The position numbers were made by a program, and so were the translations under genes. The notes beneath the pieces are model-generated. The model did not search any database and was not told the origin of the DNA. It saw only the letters and a program-made list of their open reading frames with translations. From Phoronis australis (Eukaryota; Phoronida; Phoronidae), in assembly GCA_002633005.1 (NCBI GenBank), contig NMRA01000144.1, forward strand, positions 296,473 to 360,472: a stretch of 64,000 nucleotides of DNA. Reading direction: 5' to 3'. Position 1 is the stretch's first letter, and each line of letters starts with the position of its first letter. Below, in pieces: positions 1-12,466 of this stretch.

Positions 1-804
1 CAACTTTTGTAATTTGATTAGTCTGTTATGGTATGGTTAGATACTATTTGTTTATTATTTTAGCACTTAGCTGATAGTCTTGTTGAGTGAAACATCTGTT
101 AGGATGGTAATTTGTTTATCGTGGTTGACAGTTGTTAATTTAGGTTTCTTAGTGCTACTTTCTTGTTTTTCAAAGAAAAGGGGATGTAATAGTATTGTGA
201 TTTGTACTGGAACTACACTTGCCTTATATGGCACAATTAGTTAGAATGGTTTATTATATAAGTCTTGCCAAACAGTTCTATGAAATGTGACTCATATGCA
301 TGTGGTCTTGTGTATTGCAAAAACATGTTGTTGAACAGTAGTTAGTCAGTCCGCAATAAAGTAGTGTTCAAGTAAAGACGTCTTCTTCACTCCTCTCTCC
401 ACAAGCCATTACAGATTAACCCTTCGAGATAAGGACTTTGAATTGGTCATAATTGAAACTGATAAGTTTGATTGAATGAGAAATCTGTTATAAATGTCTG
501 AGCACTTATTATGATTCACATTTGGAGTATTCAATATAGAACAGTATCTATATTCTTTCAAATTCCACGAGCAAGAAGCGACCAATGAAACTCCCTGAGG
601 CGGTTGTCCCCTGCACAGAACCTCTAGATTGGCTTCACACGTTATCAGTGACGTTACAGTGTGAGCCCTGGAAACCAGGTCATCTGAGGCGCTCTCTTGA
701 TAGTCATATTTGATTCCGGTGATTCAGTAGGATTCACATTTGCGGTTTGTCAGTAAACTTGCGTTTTCTGATTTCAATGCATGCACAAGTTGTCACTAAC
801 AACT

Positions 805-1858
805 GTTACCATGGTGATGGGCCCTCAGCTCACGCGATTTGAATACTTATATGGTTGTATGCAAAAAAGGCATGTGCATCCTCACTAAAAAAACTAGAAT
901 TTTCTACAAAAATATGATACATTTTCTGAAGATTCAAGTAAAAAATGACTGATATTTCTGCAAGTTAGGCTTCATATGCATAAAAGAAAAACCACGACTG
1001 TGCCTGGAATTTTCGTTACACTTGATGTATTTTGAACAGAAAGATTGCAGTTTTTGCGCCAAAAATAATTCCTAGAAGAATCATGTGCTTCTGTTCACAA
1101 AATCAGTGCGAAAATTGTATGGCAATGCCACCGCCTTGTGTCTTTGTGATATATATGCATATCCGCTGTCACGGCAACCCTTTGTTGAATTTGTATAATT
1201 ATGCTACAAGTAGTGGTAATTTATTCATTGCATCCTGTTTCATGCAGATTTTTTGTTGAAGAAATATTTGACAGATTTACTGACATTAGTTGCCATAGCA
1301 AGTATTTTTTGGACTTTCAACGCAGTGTTACTGGTGTTCATATACCAGCCATACGTCTTTGGTTTTATCCATTAATATATACATTTCTCTTGCATAAGAA
1401 ACACGCAACTTTCATGTTGTTAAAAGGCCATGTCAGTGTTTTTTTGTATATGCGTTGGAAACCATTTTAGTATTTTCAAAAGTGTCCTACTGGTTATAAT
1501 ATATTTTTATTGGAACAAACAATGTTTGCTTTAGGCCTATACCTAGGCGTGTGCAGCTGATTATACTCTGGTAATTCCAAAATACCTAGTTACAATGGCA
1601 ACGCTGCACGTTCATGTTTGGCAATTACCCACAGATTTGGGCATGTTTGCTTGACTTCTAACATGACTGGCATTAACCCTAAACTTGGTGATCTTGGTCT
1701 TGGTTACCATGGTAACGATACCAAATTCAGCTTAGTAATACTCTCAACAAGGAGCTCGCTCAAGTACTTTTAGCAACGTTCCTGTCTTTAACATGAGCTT
1801 GCCCTGAAACTTGAAAGTGTTGATTTTGAATAGGAAAAAACTTGGTTACTATGGCAAT
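805..1858. promoter_or_regulatory. Cluster of six X-box-like (RFX-type) motifs
   Basis: Six imperfect palindromes related to GTTRCC-N(0-3)-RGYAAC occur here: GTTACCATGGTGAT at 805-818, GTCACGGCAAC at 1168-1178, GTTGCCATAGCAA at 1289-1301, GTTACAATGGCAAC at 1589-1602, the perfect GTTACCATGGTAAC at 1703-1716, and GTTACTATGGCAAT at 1845-1858. RFX factors are known to bind such X-boxes, for example at ciliary genes. The motifs may instead be parts of an old degenerate repeat; no gene start is visible beside them. Confidence 0.3.
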
Positions 1859-4084
1859 GGTGCATATTTCAACCTGGAAACCCTCTTGAATTTAAAAGGA
1901 GGGTCACTATTACTACTTTGAGTACCGTTGCCTGCTTCTAACATGACTTTGTCATTAATAAGTGTTGATTTTGGATACATGTATCAAATTTACAATTTCC
2001 CAGAAAGATTATTGACAAATTGATTGGTCTTTTTAAAACATTTCTCTGGAAGATACACCAAAAAGATTGGTTTAATTCTATTTTGAAAAACAAAGACTGA
2101 TTAAATTAAATCAGCAAAGAATCCTCGAAAATAACTTTTATACCATTTCTCCTCAGAAATTGGTCACAAATTGTCTCTTACTAAGAAGAGGAATGATTTC
2201 CGGGTTATAGAAGAATTACACTATAATAGTTCTTGAGACCATGCTTGCGTGATAGGTTAACTTGTCGAGCTTGGTGTCAAGGAATAACGAACTGTTAGTT
2301 GTTTCCAAATCCAGGAATCATTAAATAGACTAAGGAACGCGATAGTACAAGATTTGAATAAAAAATATTTTTGACAGCAGGCGGGCTCATACATGAACTG
2401 AACTAGACAAATGGGGAATCATGTTTATGACTTTTGAAGTAAAAATAATTATAATACCTACAATTTCCAATTGCAAAACATACGTAAGTACAAATCTGCA
2501 CATGTACTCGTAGCCCTAGGCGCACTAAGCGATCCTAAATCATTCATAAGAATCCACTGTGAACGCCAACTGAGGTTGCTCCACGCATGTCTGGGAGTTG
2601 TTTGCATTCGTTTGTTTCATTGAGCTATAGAGCTAATTGAGCATAGGGCTCATCAGAATGTTTGTTCAGTGAACTCGAAGTAATTTTAGAAACACTATTA
2701 CCGAATTCTACTTCCGAACAAATTCTATCTATATTTCTTGAATGTTTTGCGGTGTAATGACTCCAAACAGTATCAAATGGACTATTATCTGCTTGCGATT
2801 CCGCGATTCGGGAAAACGGCCGTAGCTACTACCGCTGCTTACAAGTAGCCAGTAGGCGTAACGTAAAGCCATCTAGACTTGTATTACACATTTTCGAAAA
2901 GTTCCAATTTCCTTAGAATATATCCACATGATTATACCACGAGCAAAAAATAAAGAATTAACTTCATCAATGATTATTATTTTACAAAGACGACAGGTTT
3001 TTAAATGTGAAAACCAAAAGTGTTACCAAAATGCGAAAAATAACAGACTGTAATAATATGAACTTCGTGTGGTGATTGGCTGATTAATTAGTCAACCACA
3101 AAAGTCTAATTAAACCAGCATGGAAATAGTTTCAAAGATTCAACTAACTGCTGCCGCATTAAGACAAACATTGGAATATGGATCCTTCACACTTGGTTTT
3201 AAGAATCTAATCAGGCAACCATCCAAAATTATACATCGTTATAGATTCAATGGACCCACAATGTATTGTGTGGCATTGAAATATACTGTGGACAGCTCGT
3301 TACTATGGTTGCGGTGTAGGAATTGCATAGAAGTTTAGACATAAACCCTTCAGAAAGTAAAAAATGTTGTAATGTGTTTTATCGCAAGAAAGAGACATCG
3401 GAACACATTTTTACGATTGTTATATTGCTAAGGAAATCGGACTCTGGAAAATAACAATATTCATAACTGGTAGTGTTATTTAGAACATCCGTTGAATAGT
3501 TGGCAATATGCGAGAATGAAAATACTGGACAAGGGGATTGAAAAGCGGGCCATCCGGGTACAAAGCGAGCGTTCTGGGCTTATACCAAATCGCAAAAGTG
3601 AAATGTTTGCAAAAACGTTTTTTTGTTGCACGGGAGTCGTACCACCCAAACGTGTCGAAAGCCGAGTACGAAATTGGGGTGCCGTAAAAACTGATGAAAC
3701 ATCCCTTTTTCTTTTTAGTTCCACCGAAAAATAAAGCTATGTCTTGTTGGAAATTGCAATATTATGTAATAGTATGTTAATTTCGACGTGTGTCAATAAG
3801 TGAGTCATTTTATGGCGTGGCGCGGTGGCGGGAAAAATCTAAAAGTATTACAGTCCGCCAAGAGCGGGACGATTGACAAGCACAATGTACACTGTCGGCA
3901 GCAAAGAGCATTGGATTAGATACTCTTACTAGGTAAACATTTCATTTTTTTAAATTTGATTCCAGGGGTATAATAAATACTAGTATAGATAGCATTACTG
4001 CTCAGAAATCGAATTAACAAAAAAGTATTTGGGCAACAGGTAAACAATTCACAAATGAATAATTATAGAAACGATAGAAAACAA

Positions 4085-4176
4085 TAATAAAAACACATAC
4101 AAACTCACACGCACGGGCACACGCATCCTCCCACACAGGCGCAGTCGCACACACACACACAAACACCCACACTTAG
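4085..4176. repeat. CA-rich simple repeat
   Basis: An imperfect (CA)n tract interrupted by ACGCACGGGC-like variants, longest where CACACACACACACA runs near 4150. It is an ordinary microsatellite. Confidence 0.8.
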
Positions 4177-6812
4177 CTGGCAAATAAATACACAAGTAGT
4201 TTTTTGAAAGTTACGTAAAAACGCATGTTACCGCAGCCAAAGCTTTTCATTTACAATTGCAGAACAAACGTTTAGAAACTAAATGTCACTACTTTCCGTT
4301 AAATACTGTAACATGATTTTTTACACACAAAAATGTTTTGTTGAAGAACTCCTAACATGTGGCTTCGACTGGAAATGAAAATATATAAGAGGCTAAGCTA
4401 ATCTCGGAATCCATCCTGGGACAGTGGTTCATGCTTATCAAGAATGAGCGGTGTAATTGTCGGGTTTGTTGACTAATTTTGCCGATCAATCGCTGGTGGT
4501 CGTAGCTCGAGAGTCGCACGTGATTAGTCCTTTATGAACAAACTCAGTCGATCAGACAACCGGAAATTCACAATGTAAACTCTAGCGGTCAGTCCGTGAA
4601 ATCTCAGGGTCGTAAGCTCTGACACTACTAGAATGGATGGGTCACGTGCGGGAATTGGCATTCCATGCCTAGAGTTTTATAGCATATAGGTGCGTGCGCC
4701 TCAATTTGAATATATGAACAGCTCCAAATATAGGCGCATTAGCCCAAATATGCGTCTGTACGGTAAACTAAAACTTTGGAATATGGGTCATTGTGAGCTG
4801 AAGGGTCGTCATTTTTTGAAAAATCGGCCCTTCGAATTATTATTTCATTTGGGATTATTGGCTTTTTGGACCATTGAGCTGATTTTCAAATAATTATTTT
4901 TGTACGCCACGATCTTGAACAACTGTATTGATTTTGGTAACATCCAATAACTTACTCAATAACGCCTGCCAAAGACGTCATTTCATCAGCGATTTGTCAT
5001 AGCACCTATTTGGTCCCACTGTACCTTGGTGGGACAATTAGAAATTTAAAGAAATATGTCTCAAAAATATTTCTGGCCATAAATGGATAAAAATTCTGCC
5101 CATGCTGCGTGACCGATGGCGCCTTTTTAGCGAATGATTTGCGAACTGCAATAAGGTGTACTGCAATGTCTTTCGAGAAGCTCGAAATACCAGAGTTGCT
5201 GCTAAACGCTCGGTTTCGCATTCTCTCACTTGTAACCAACTGCGCCGCCTATTGGAAGATTTTTTCATCATCCCCATTTATATTAACAACGAGCTGTCTG
5301 TCCGATTAGTTATTTGAGAAACACGCGTTTGTCAAATGGTAATTAAGACCATTAATATATCCAGCAATATGTCTGAAATGCTGTATCTGTCAAGACCGCT
5401 GAAGAATAATAAAAACGATATGAAAAGATGCACTAGAAATGTAATTCCAAATGTAATAAACAGACTATTTAACGAAACGGCGAGCTAATTTAAAGATGCA
5501 CTACCACATGTAACATACAAATCTGTCACATTTTGTATAGTGAAGTGGCAAAGTTGGAATGCTTTCTGAATTTATGTTACAGTACATATTGGCGATAACA
5601 GCAGTCTGAACAATAGCAACAGCCGTTGACAACAACTATGAAGCGAGGTGGTTTTGGTTCATCATTTCTGTAGTCAGATACCCTATTGGAAACTTCTGTT
5701 GGAAGTTGTCCGTGTTCGGTTTCCCGACACGAGGTGGCATATGGCACATGTACCCAACAAACTGTATGTAGTCATTGTCACGAGTGCGTTTGATTAAGGG
5801 AGCAAAGACAGTTTTTGCTTCGAGACCCCAAAGGGTCTGGGCCAACCATGTGCGTCAGGTAAATAATAAGCTAGCATTACATGTACGTCACAGGTTAAAG
5901 CGGGTTCAAACCCGTAACTTTAGCCAAAAAAACAAGTTTTGATTTAGGTTACTTGACGTTGTAAAACTGGTCTCTGCTAGGCTGGGAAAGAACTGTGAGT
6001 CCTACATTTCATCACACCAAGGTCATTAAAAATAGTCACGCCCTGACCTGAAGTTTTACGAGCTTGGTCTGAAAAAATAACGAATTGTCAGATCTTTCCA
6101 TGCCAGAAACTATATTTTTGTCTAAGGAATAATCTGAGACCAATTTCGTAGTGGCTTGTGGCCTAAATCAAAATTTGTTTTCGACAGAACACGCTTTAAG
6201 AGATGAAACAAGAAAACTGTCAAACGGTTGATAGTGAATTAGCACTTTTTCTCGGGTAAAATTTGTCTTTTAAAAGTAAGCAATGATTCTTGCATTTAGT
6301 TGCTATATGTCGATCAAGCTCCAAACTAATTAAACTTAGTTGCCCGATGCACGTTTCATCGAACCACTACTCTCACTAAGTCAAGAAAGTTTTCCTTCAA
6401 GCAGACGAGATATAATTGACGACAACAGTGCCAATACCGACACGCAATGTGGACGATTTTGTATCCATTTCCTTTACCACTGAATCTTCAGCATGTATTC
6501 GCTTTTATTGACTTTCATGGTGATAAGAATATTTGGAGAAACTCGAAATTGGGCATTTCAGAGGCTTCCAGTGTAAAACATAAAATTTTACAGATTTATG
6601 AGTGCTTGACTTGTAAAGTAACCGAGAAATTTCGAATTTTCTGCAAACTTTTATTGGCTGAAATACTAGAGATGTTTTCAGAACCTAAAATCGCACCTTC
6701 ATGGTCACATGGACACATTTGGACTTCCATGGCCACTATGAATTTCAGACAATTTCCATGGTAATGTCACATGAACACAATTTTCCACTTGAATCATTTT
6801 GATTATGATCAA

Positions 6813-9371
6813 AGTCTTGCTCTCACACGTTGTTAACCCTTATTACATGGTTAGAGGATGTTATAATGATCCAAGAAGTACCTACCCCATAACTAATACA
6901 CGATCCGTACTCGAAAAAAGTCTAAATGAACGCGCCACTCACGATTCGCACACGAAGAACCACCGCCATTTTGAACTTGCCGCGAACCCGGAAGTACAAT
7001 TCATTCAGGAACCCAGGCCGAGAAAACGCCGTCAGTGCGACTGAAGCTGTGCCTGTACTGTTACCAGCCAGCAAACGGGGATAAAATAATCGACAGCGCG
7101 CCTTAATTTTAATAAAATCAAACTACGGGCAATTTTATCGAATTTGCTGAAGAAATGTGGCAAATTAATTTTGACAGAAATTCTTTTGCCATACTCGGGA
7201 CCGCAGCCTATCGGACCCTGTGCGGATCGAGACCAGACACTGGCGAACGGTAAATGCATGCGGTTGCAAGCTTTTTTGTCGAAGTAAAATGGTTAAATCC
7301 TAAATGCTGCATATATTCAAGGGTAGTTTCAGACACTTGCATGAAATTACGGGCTGGTTAGTCCTGTGTCACACTGCCGCGGCAGACCTTAGTTAGCCTC
7401 AGTCACCAGCTACCAGTGAAGACTATCGTCAAAATACAGCTTGTTAGTAGGCCTATACAGCTTTGCGCCAAAGCTACCCTTAGGCCTAACTGGTCGCTGG
7501 CCAAAGCGCTAGCTCAAACGAGGTTTATTTAGAACTTGGGTACTTCTGGCGAACTGTGCAAAGTTGTTGGCTTTCAATAGAGATTTTCACAGACTTTGTA
7601 TGAGCGCACCAAGCCTAAAAGAATGGGGGGCTTAAATTTTTGGGAATGTCTATCTTTTACTATAAGATTCAGTGGGCATGTTCAGAGCAATGAATTGCAG
7701 ACTCTAAATTTTGGTACTTCCTGTCTTTTAGTGGAATATTGTGTCATTTTCTACTTTTTTCGGAATTCGTGCTTCTGGGACTGAGGCAGACCTTTTTCCA
7801 GTTCTCCGAAAAGGGGCTCGTTCGAGCACTTAAGTATGTCAAGTCCAATACAACATGTTGTCATTTTTTATTCATTAACCCAAAATGATTCAAACTTTTA
7901 ACATAATAAGTAACTTAAAATGCACAATACTTTACAACATTTAGCATTACAAACACTATTCAACAGCAACAATTTCCATGATATGAAAGTGGACAAACAT
8001 GTAACTATTACCATGGTGACGGAATAGTGTTTCCTTACACCAGAATTTGACAAGCATCATTTTAAAAAATATGAAGTTGCAAGGAACAAGAATTAGAGGC
8101 TTGAAGCTTCACAATCCAACATAGCTTATTTCTCAAATTAAGATTATTCATATTGTTGCCTTGATAACCTGAATTAAGAAGCAATAAGTTACAAAACATG
8201 ACTTGAAAGCAATTGAGACTTAAAATTTAGAAAAATATGAATCATTTTGTGACACCGAATCAAGTCTTGAACAGCAGTTGACAGTCAAACAAAAACCATT
8301 TCAAAATTATTTCAACTATTTGTTTAGCATAGTGTAAGATCAACTGAATGGGAAATTTACGGTAAAATAATTCGAATATATCTTATATTTTTGCACAAAA
8401 AGCACGAAAATTGAATGAAGTTTCTTTTTTGTAGCAACGTTTGTCAAAATGTATCAACGTTAAATCTTCACAAATTACAAAGTAGCCGATTGAACATATG
8501 CCTTTCAGTTCAGCAAAAGTCGCCATGTTGTCGGTGCCGCCAGAAGTGAGACGAAGTCCAACGGGAATTGTGAGCACATTTATTCCTTAATGAGTAACAA
8601 CTGCGAGGCTGAAATTTGGTGAACACTGTTAAATCGTGCAGAATAGTAAGTAAAGATATGTCTAACTAAATTTCACCGTAATTTGTTGGCGAAAACAATT
8701 TACACAAAGTTTTAAACTCGTAACTTATCCCGTTGTCCTCCAATATGGCCGACGCGATCCAAACAAAGTGACCCAATTTCGCCACAAAACTTGCAATAAC
8801 ACTGCTTGCCCCGATTTTGATACTTTTTCGATTTTTACTGAGTAGAATGTACTACCTTTCCGATGATAGCAAAGTGCTTTTTCAAAACGAGAAAAAAATA
8901 AAACCGAAAAAAATTGGTTCGACCCATATTGGTTCCTAGGTTTGACCGGCCTACGTAAGGAACTAAACACCAATGCTATTTTAACATACTAAGTACGCGT
9001 AACATTCCAATAAAATCAACGACCACTAATTAAAAACTATAAATACACTACATATGCAAACGAATCACGAGATATTACTAATAAAACAAAATAATGAAGA
9101 CTTTTCGAGCAAGTCTTAGCACATTCAGTTACAAGGAAAAAATGGCGGCGTTCAGGACAAGTTCCTGAACTGATGAGCCGGAAATGTGGGTAAGGAAATA
9201 ACCGATGACAGCCGGTAATTATACGCTCACAGAGAAGGGTCAAATACTGTTAAAAAATCGCTTTTGGCAAGAAAGGCAAAAAGAATATAAACAAAGGGTG
9301 TCGAAAATAAGAATTTATATAGTAAGTATTTTCGGATACTGGAACCACATGGACAGTTTGAGAGCAGGACT
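6813..9371. mobile_element. TTAA-flanked non-autonomous DNA transposon, copy 1 (internally longer)
   Basis: The ends are inverted repeats: AGTCTTGCTCTCA at the left and its near complement TGAGAGCAGGACT at the right. TTAA follows the right end, and TCAA (probably a mutated TTAA) precedes the left end. The first ~560 bases and the last ~980 bases match the element at 39332-40886 closely. This copy has about 1 kb of extra sequence (roughly 7377-8390) that the other lacks. No transposase is recognisable, so it is probably mobilised in trans. A TTAA target fits the piggyBac or Kolobok groups; the terminal sequence alone does not decide between them. Confidence 0.75.
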
Positions 9372-9527
9372 TTAAGGTGACATTGTCGGCGAGAAAAGTC
9401 TAGTTTTCTGAGATCGGATCCAATATGGATTCGAACATGGAACCTTCGCGGTCGCAGTCAAACTCTGTTGATGGAGTCAAATGCCACTCGATTAATGACT
9501 AGAGCTATGGAATTCCAAGGCTGTTAA

Positions 9528-10293
9528 AGGAGAATGCCACCCGATTTAATTAGTCATTTTTACTGTCTTAATCAGTCTATATCCACATCGCCTCGCATAC
9601 GGTCGACCTTACCTTGCCGAAAGGTGTCGCGTTAACCTGTGAGGAAGGTGAGACACGACGCAGCGACGTCAGTGGTTCATTTACAGAGTTAATGCCGCTA
9701 TGTTGCGGTGCGAAGAAAGCGGGTATTACGTTTTTTCGACTTTATCGAGAACCCGAAATGCTTAGAAAGTGTCTCGCAGTAGTGAAGAATGAAAGGTACG
9801 CTGTTAATAGCAAATATGAGGCCGTGAAACATCTCGTGTCTGTGGCCGGCATTTCGTCGACAGTGATTTCTCTGACGAATTCCGGCTTACCAATGAGCTA
9901 TCCATACATTCCGCTGCCTGTGCATGTTCAAGGCACCTGTCTAGTATTTCTTGATCAGTGCATTCCGGTTCGAACTGATAGTCTGTGAAACCTAACGATC
10001 CGACCCTTGAAGTCTTCGTCTGATGAGCTCTTGACTAAGTCGGGATTGGTGCCGGGCGAGTTGTTATTATTCTCCGTTTTGTTTCAAAATGAATTATTCT
10101 CATCCTAAGCAATGCTTATATAAAACTGAAACAAAGTCTGTCTCGTTAGATACAATTTGTAATGCCTTTGCAGTATTCGTGAGTGCAAATGTTGAGAAGC
10201 CAGCAATGAATAAACCACTGCGTTACCGGCTTTTGATGCCGGCAATAAAGGTAATTGACACAATGTAGGTTGTTTTTTGGGTGGCATTCTCCT
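9528..10293 (+). mobile_element. Kolobok-like DNA transposon remnant with THAP-domain fragment, copy 1
   Basis: Perfect 15-bp terminal inverted repeats (AGGAGAATGCCACCC / GGGTGGCATTCTCCT) lie directly inside TTAA at 9524-9527 and 10294-10297. The interior encodes the remnant of a THAP zinc finger: the frame at 9835 reads RVCGRHFVDSDF, matching the THAP C-x2-H-F signature, but earlier codons lie in other frames and the N-terminal CxxC part has suffered a deletion relative to copy 2. TTAA target duplications plus a THAP-bearing transposase are the known hallmarks of the Kolobok superfamily. At 766 bp the element is dead and mostly deleted. An apparent 124-codon open frame here (9614-9988) reads the THAP region in the wrong phase and is not a gene. 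Confidence 0.75.
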
Positions 10294-10788
10294 TTAACTA
10301 TTGAAGCGAACGGTTTTCACACGTAAACGCGTTCAGGGTTGACTTTTTAACGCTCTATTCTATTTAGTAAGGTGTCAATGTGCTGCGAAGATGAATGTTT
10401 GCGTCATGACGTAAAGCGACCAAGGCGGGTAGGTCATGGAGTCCAAGAACGGTTGTTCTTTAGATTTAAATACGGCAACCTCACCCTTTCATTTAAGCTA
10501 AACATTAGTCAAAAACTGGCGAAGCAGTGGAATCAGTTGCTGTTGCTGTTTTGTTGACATGTTGTCGTGGGGAAGTTGCTATGTGAAAGTAATCATCGGT
10601 AGGTTTACCAAGGGAACATCACCAGGGCCACGTATCATCTTACGGATGAGCACCCACGACAGGTCTTATCCTGGTGTGATATCGAAAAAGGAAAGACGGT
10701 ATATGATCTTGTCAGGCTTCAGTGTAGGTGTACTTGGTTTTTCTTAATTACTTAGATAAGCCGTTGTAGGTGTGCGATCGGACGCAAA

Positions 10789-11061
10789 TTAGCATGTAGG
10801 CTTGGCTTTTCTGTACGTCTTCAAAGGAGCAATTGGAGATTCTGTCTTCATCATAGTGGAACCAATTTTGGAACTCTTTGATTCAGAAATAGGTTGTAAG
10901 GATTCACCTTGATGGACTATCATTGCCTCAAGTAAGAAGGACCCGTCAGAGCTTGTGGAGTTGGAAGTGCGGCACTGTGGCTGAAGATTCATCTCCTTAT
11001 CAATGTCTACATACGACTGTGTCTTTTCAATGCGTTCCATGGTCCGCTGGTTTCTCTGCAC
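10789..11061 (-). CDS. Unrecognised open frame, possibly a gene fragment
   Basis: A 90-codon frame, hydrophilic and Ser/Lys-rich, with a STSSDGS-type linker. On the same strand, plausible protein-like sequence continues upstream to about 11.7 kb only if several stop codons and frameshifts are crossed, which suggests a decayed gene or transposon protein. I recognise no family, and no clear splice sites bound it. It could equally be chance. Confidence 0.2.
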   Translation of the reverse strand: MQRNQRTMERIEKTQSYVDIDKEMNLQPQCRTSNSTSSDGSFLLEAMIVHQGESLQPISESKSSKIGSTMMKTESPIAPLKTYRKAKPTC

Positions 11062-12244
11062 ATGGGTGATGAAGACATAAGGAGGTGACGATATCTTGGA
11101 CTGGAATGCATGTGCCTGCTCGACTGCTTGACCTTTCGAACGACGTGTTTGGCACGAAGAAGTGTTATCAGTCAGACTTTTACTTCAGGTGAATTCATTC
11201 ATCATGTCAGAGATGTTAGGTACTTGACTTGGTCCTGTGATGGTAGAGTTCTTCATTACAATTTCCCCACTGTTCAGTAGATCGTACATGAATTCGTGAC
11301 AGCTCCTCTTGCCTTCTATTGCCATAGCCTGGGAAATGTTCTTGAAGGGCACAGATCACCTTTGAGGGCTATTCTTCGATCTAGAGGGTCTGTACTTGAA
11401 CTCAAAGAGTTCCGATATTTTTTTTTCAGTATTGGTGTTGTCTTTGCTTCATGGATGTTATTTTTGAAGCCTGGTAATTGTCTAAGAGCCTGTAGCATTG
11501 AGTTACCAGAGTTGTGGAGTATAACCATATCCTATCCGGCAAAACAGCTGACTCTACGTTGACATCCAGAAGGATGAGGAATTGCGAGGTCTCTGGACTA
11601 TTGACCAGACTCCGGCTAGTTAAACCAGTTCTGGGAGTACTCAATCATCCCGCTTCCCTCGCAACTTCTGGTTCTTCTGTCACCTGCATTCTATGAAATG
11701 ATTGACTCGATCTGTTGTTAAATAGCTTGCGCGTAGGGCCACTTTACTGCAGGTCTCTAGAGTTGACATTCCCAGGTTCTTCGAGAGGCCAAGAGCGGTT
11801 ACGCATGATCAGGTTGGGTAATTGTAGAAGCCGCGGCTGCTGATCTCAACAGGAAAGAAGTGTGTTTCCCAACCATGATTTCTGCAATCTAAGATCAGCC
11901 CTTCATACTTGCATTTCAAATCGTCAGTCCCTCAACACCGTGATTCGGCGAAAGAATAATGACACGCCGTGACAACTTGTGGAGCCTGGTCAATAGCTGT
12001 CAGTTACTATCACCAGAAATCACACATATTGTAACCACGGAACGAGGTGGGGTCAAATTCATAAGGCTAAGTGGTATCAATCAAAAGTAGCGTTTGGGAG
12101 TGATCGGCAAGTTTAAAGCCGCTTTAAACTGTAACACATGAAGTGGTTATAAATCTTAATTAAGTCAACAAGTCGCAAAGCACTTACACAAGACTCCCAT
12201 GCTCAATAAATATTATTGAACATTGAAAGTGTATAGCACAAGCC

Positions 12245-12466
12245 TCATTTTGGCACACAAGCCATATGACACTTGTTGGGTACTGTGTGGTGACTTATCC
12301 CGTGAAACATTAAACATTTACCAGTTATCAAACAACAGACAGCACTTGCAACCATAAAAACGACTTCCAGGAACATATGAGGAGCAAGTTGCAGATGGGT
12401 AACAATAGGCAGTAAACTCACTGCATTGACTTTCTTGCCCGAGTCCGTAGAAGACATATTCGACAT
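12245..12466 (-). CDS. Unrecognised open frame with one hydrophobic segment
   Basis: A 73-codon frame beginning MSNMSSTDSGKK, followed by a segment of about 25 mostly hydrophobic residues (roughly residues 25-48) that could span a membrane. A possible splice donor (TGGTAAATG) follows the hydrophobic part, so this could be a first exon. No family is recognised and no downstream exon could be identified. Confidence 0.15.
   Translation of the reverse strand: MSNMSSTDSGKKVNAVSLLPIVTHLQLAPHMFLEVVFMVASAVCCLITGKCLMFHGISHHTVPNKCHMACVPK

Larger units (their letters stand above)
1..6812. other. Non-coding stretch, no gene recognised
   Basis: I see no exon with recognisable protein similarity here. 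The open frames are short, have unremarkable composition, and do not continue across plausible splice sites. Visible content is a set of X-box-like motifs between 805 and 1858, a CA-rich patch near 4.1 kb, and generally AT-rich sequence. The stretch could be intergenic or an intron of a gene outside the window. Confidence 0.5.

Noticed and set aside
1032-1470. Short overlapping plus-strand frames
   Set aside because: Hydrophobic, AT-driven composition, no similarity, no splice support.
6447-6764. 105-codon open frame
   Set aside because: No recognisable domain, biased by repeated CCATGG/CACATGGACAC-like DNA, and ends just before a transposon.
9614-9988. 124-codon open frame as a protein gene
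   Set aside because: It reads a THAP-domain remnant in the wrong phase, and the THAP motif sits in another frame; chance opening inside a dead transposon.
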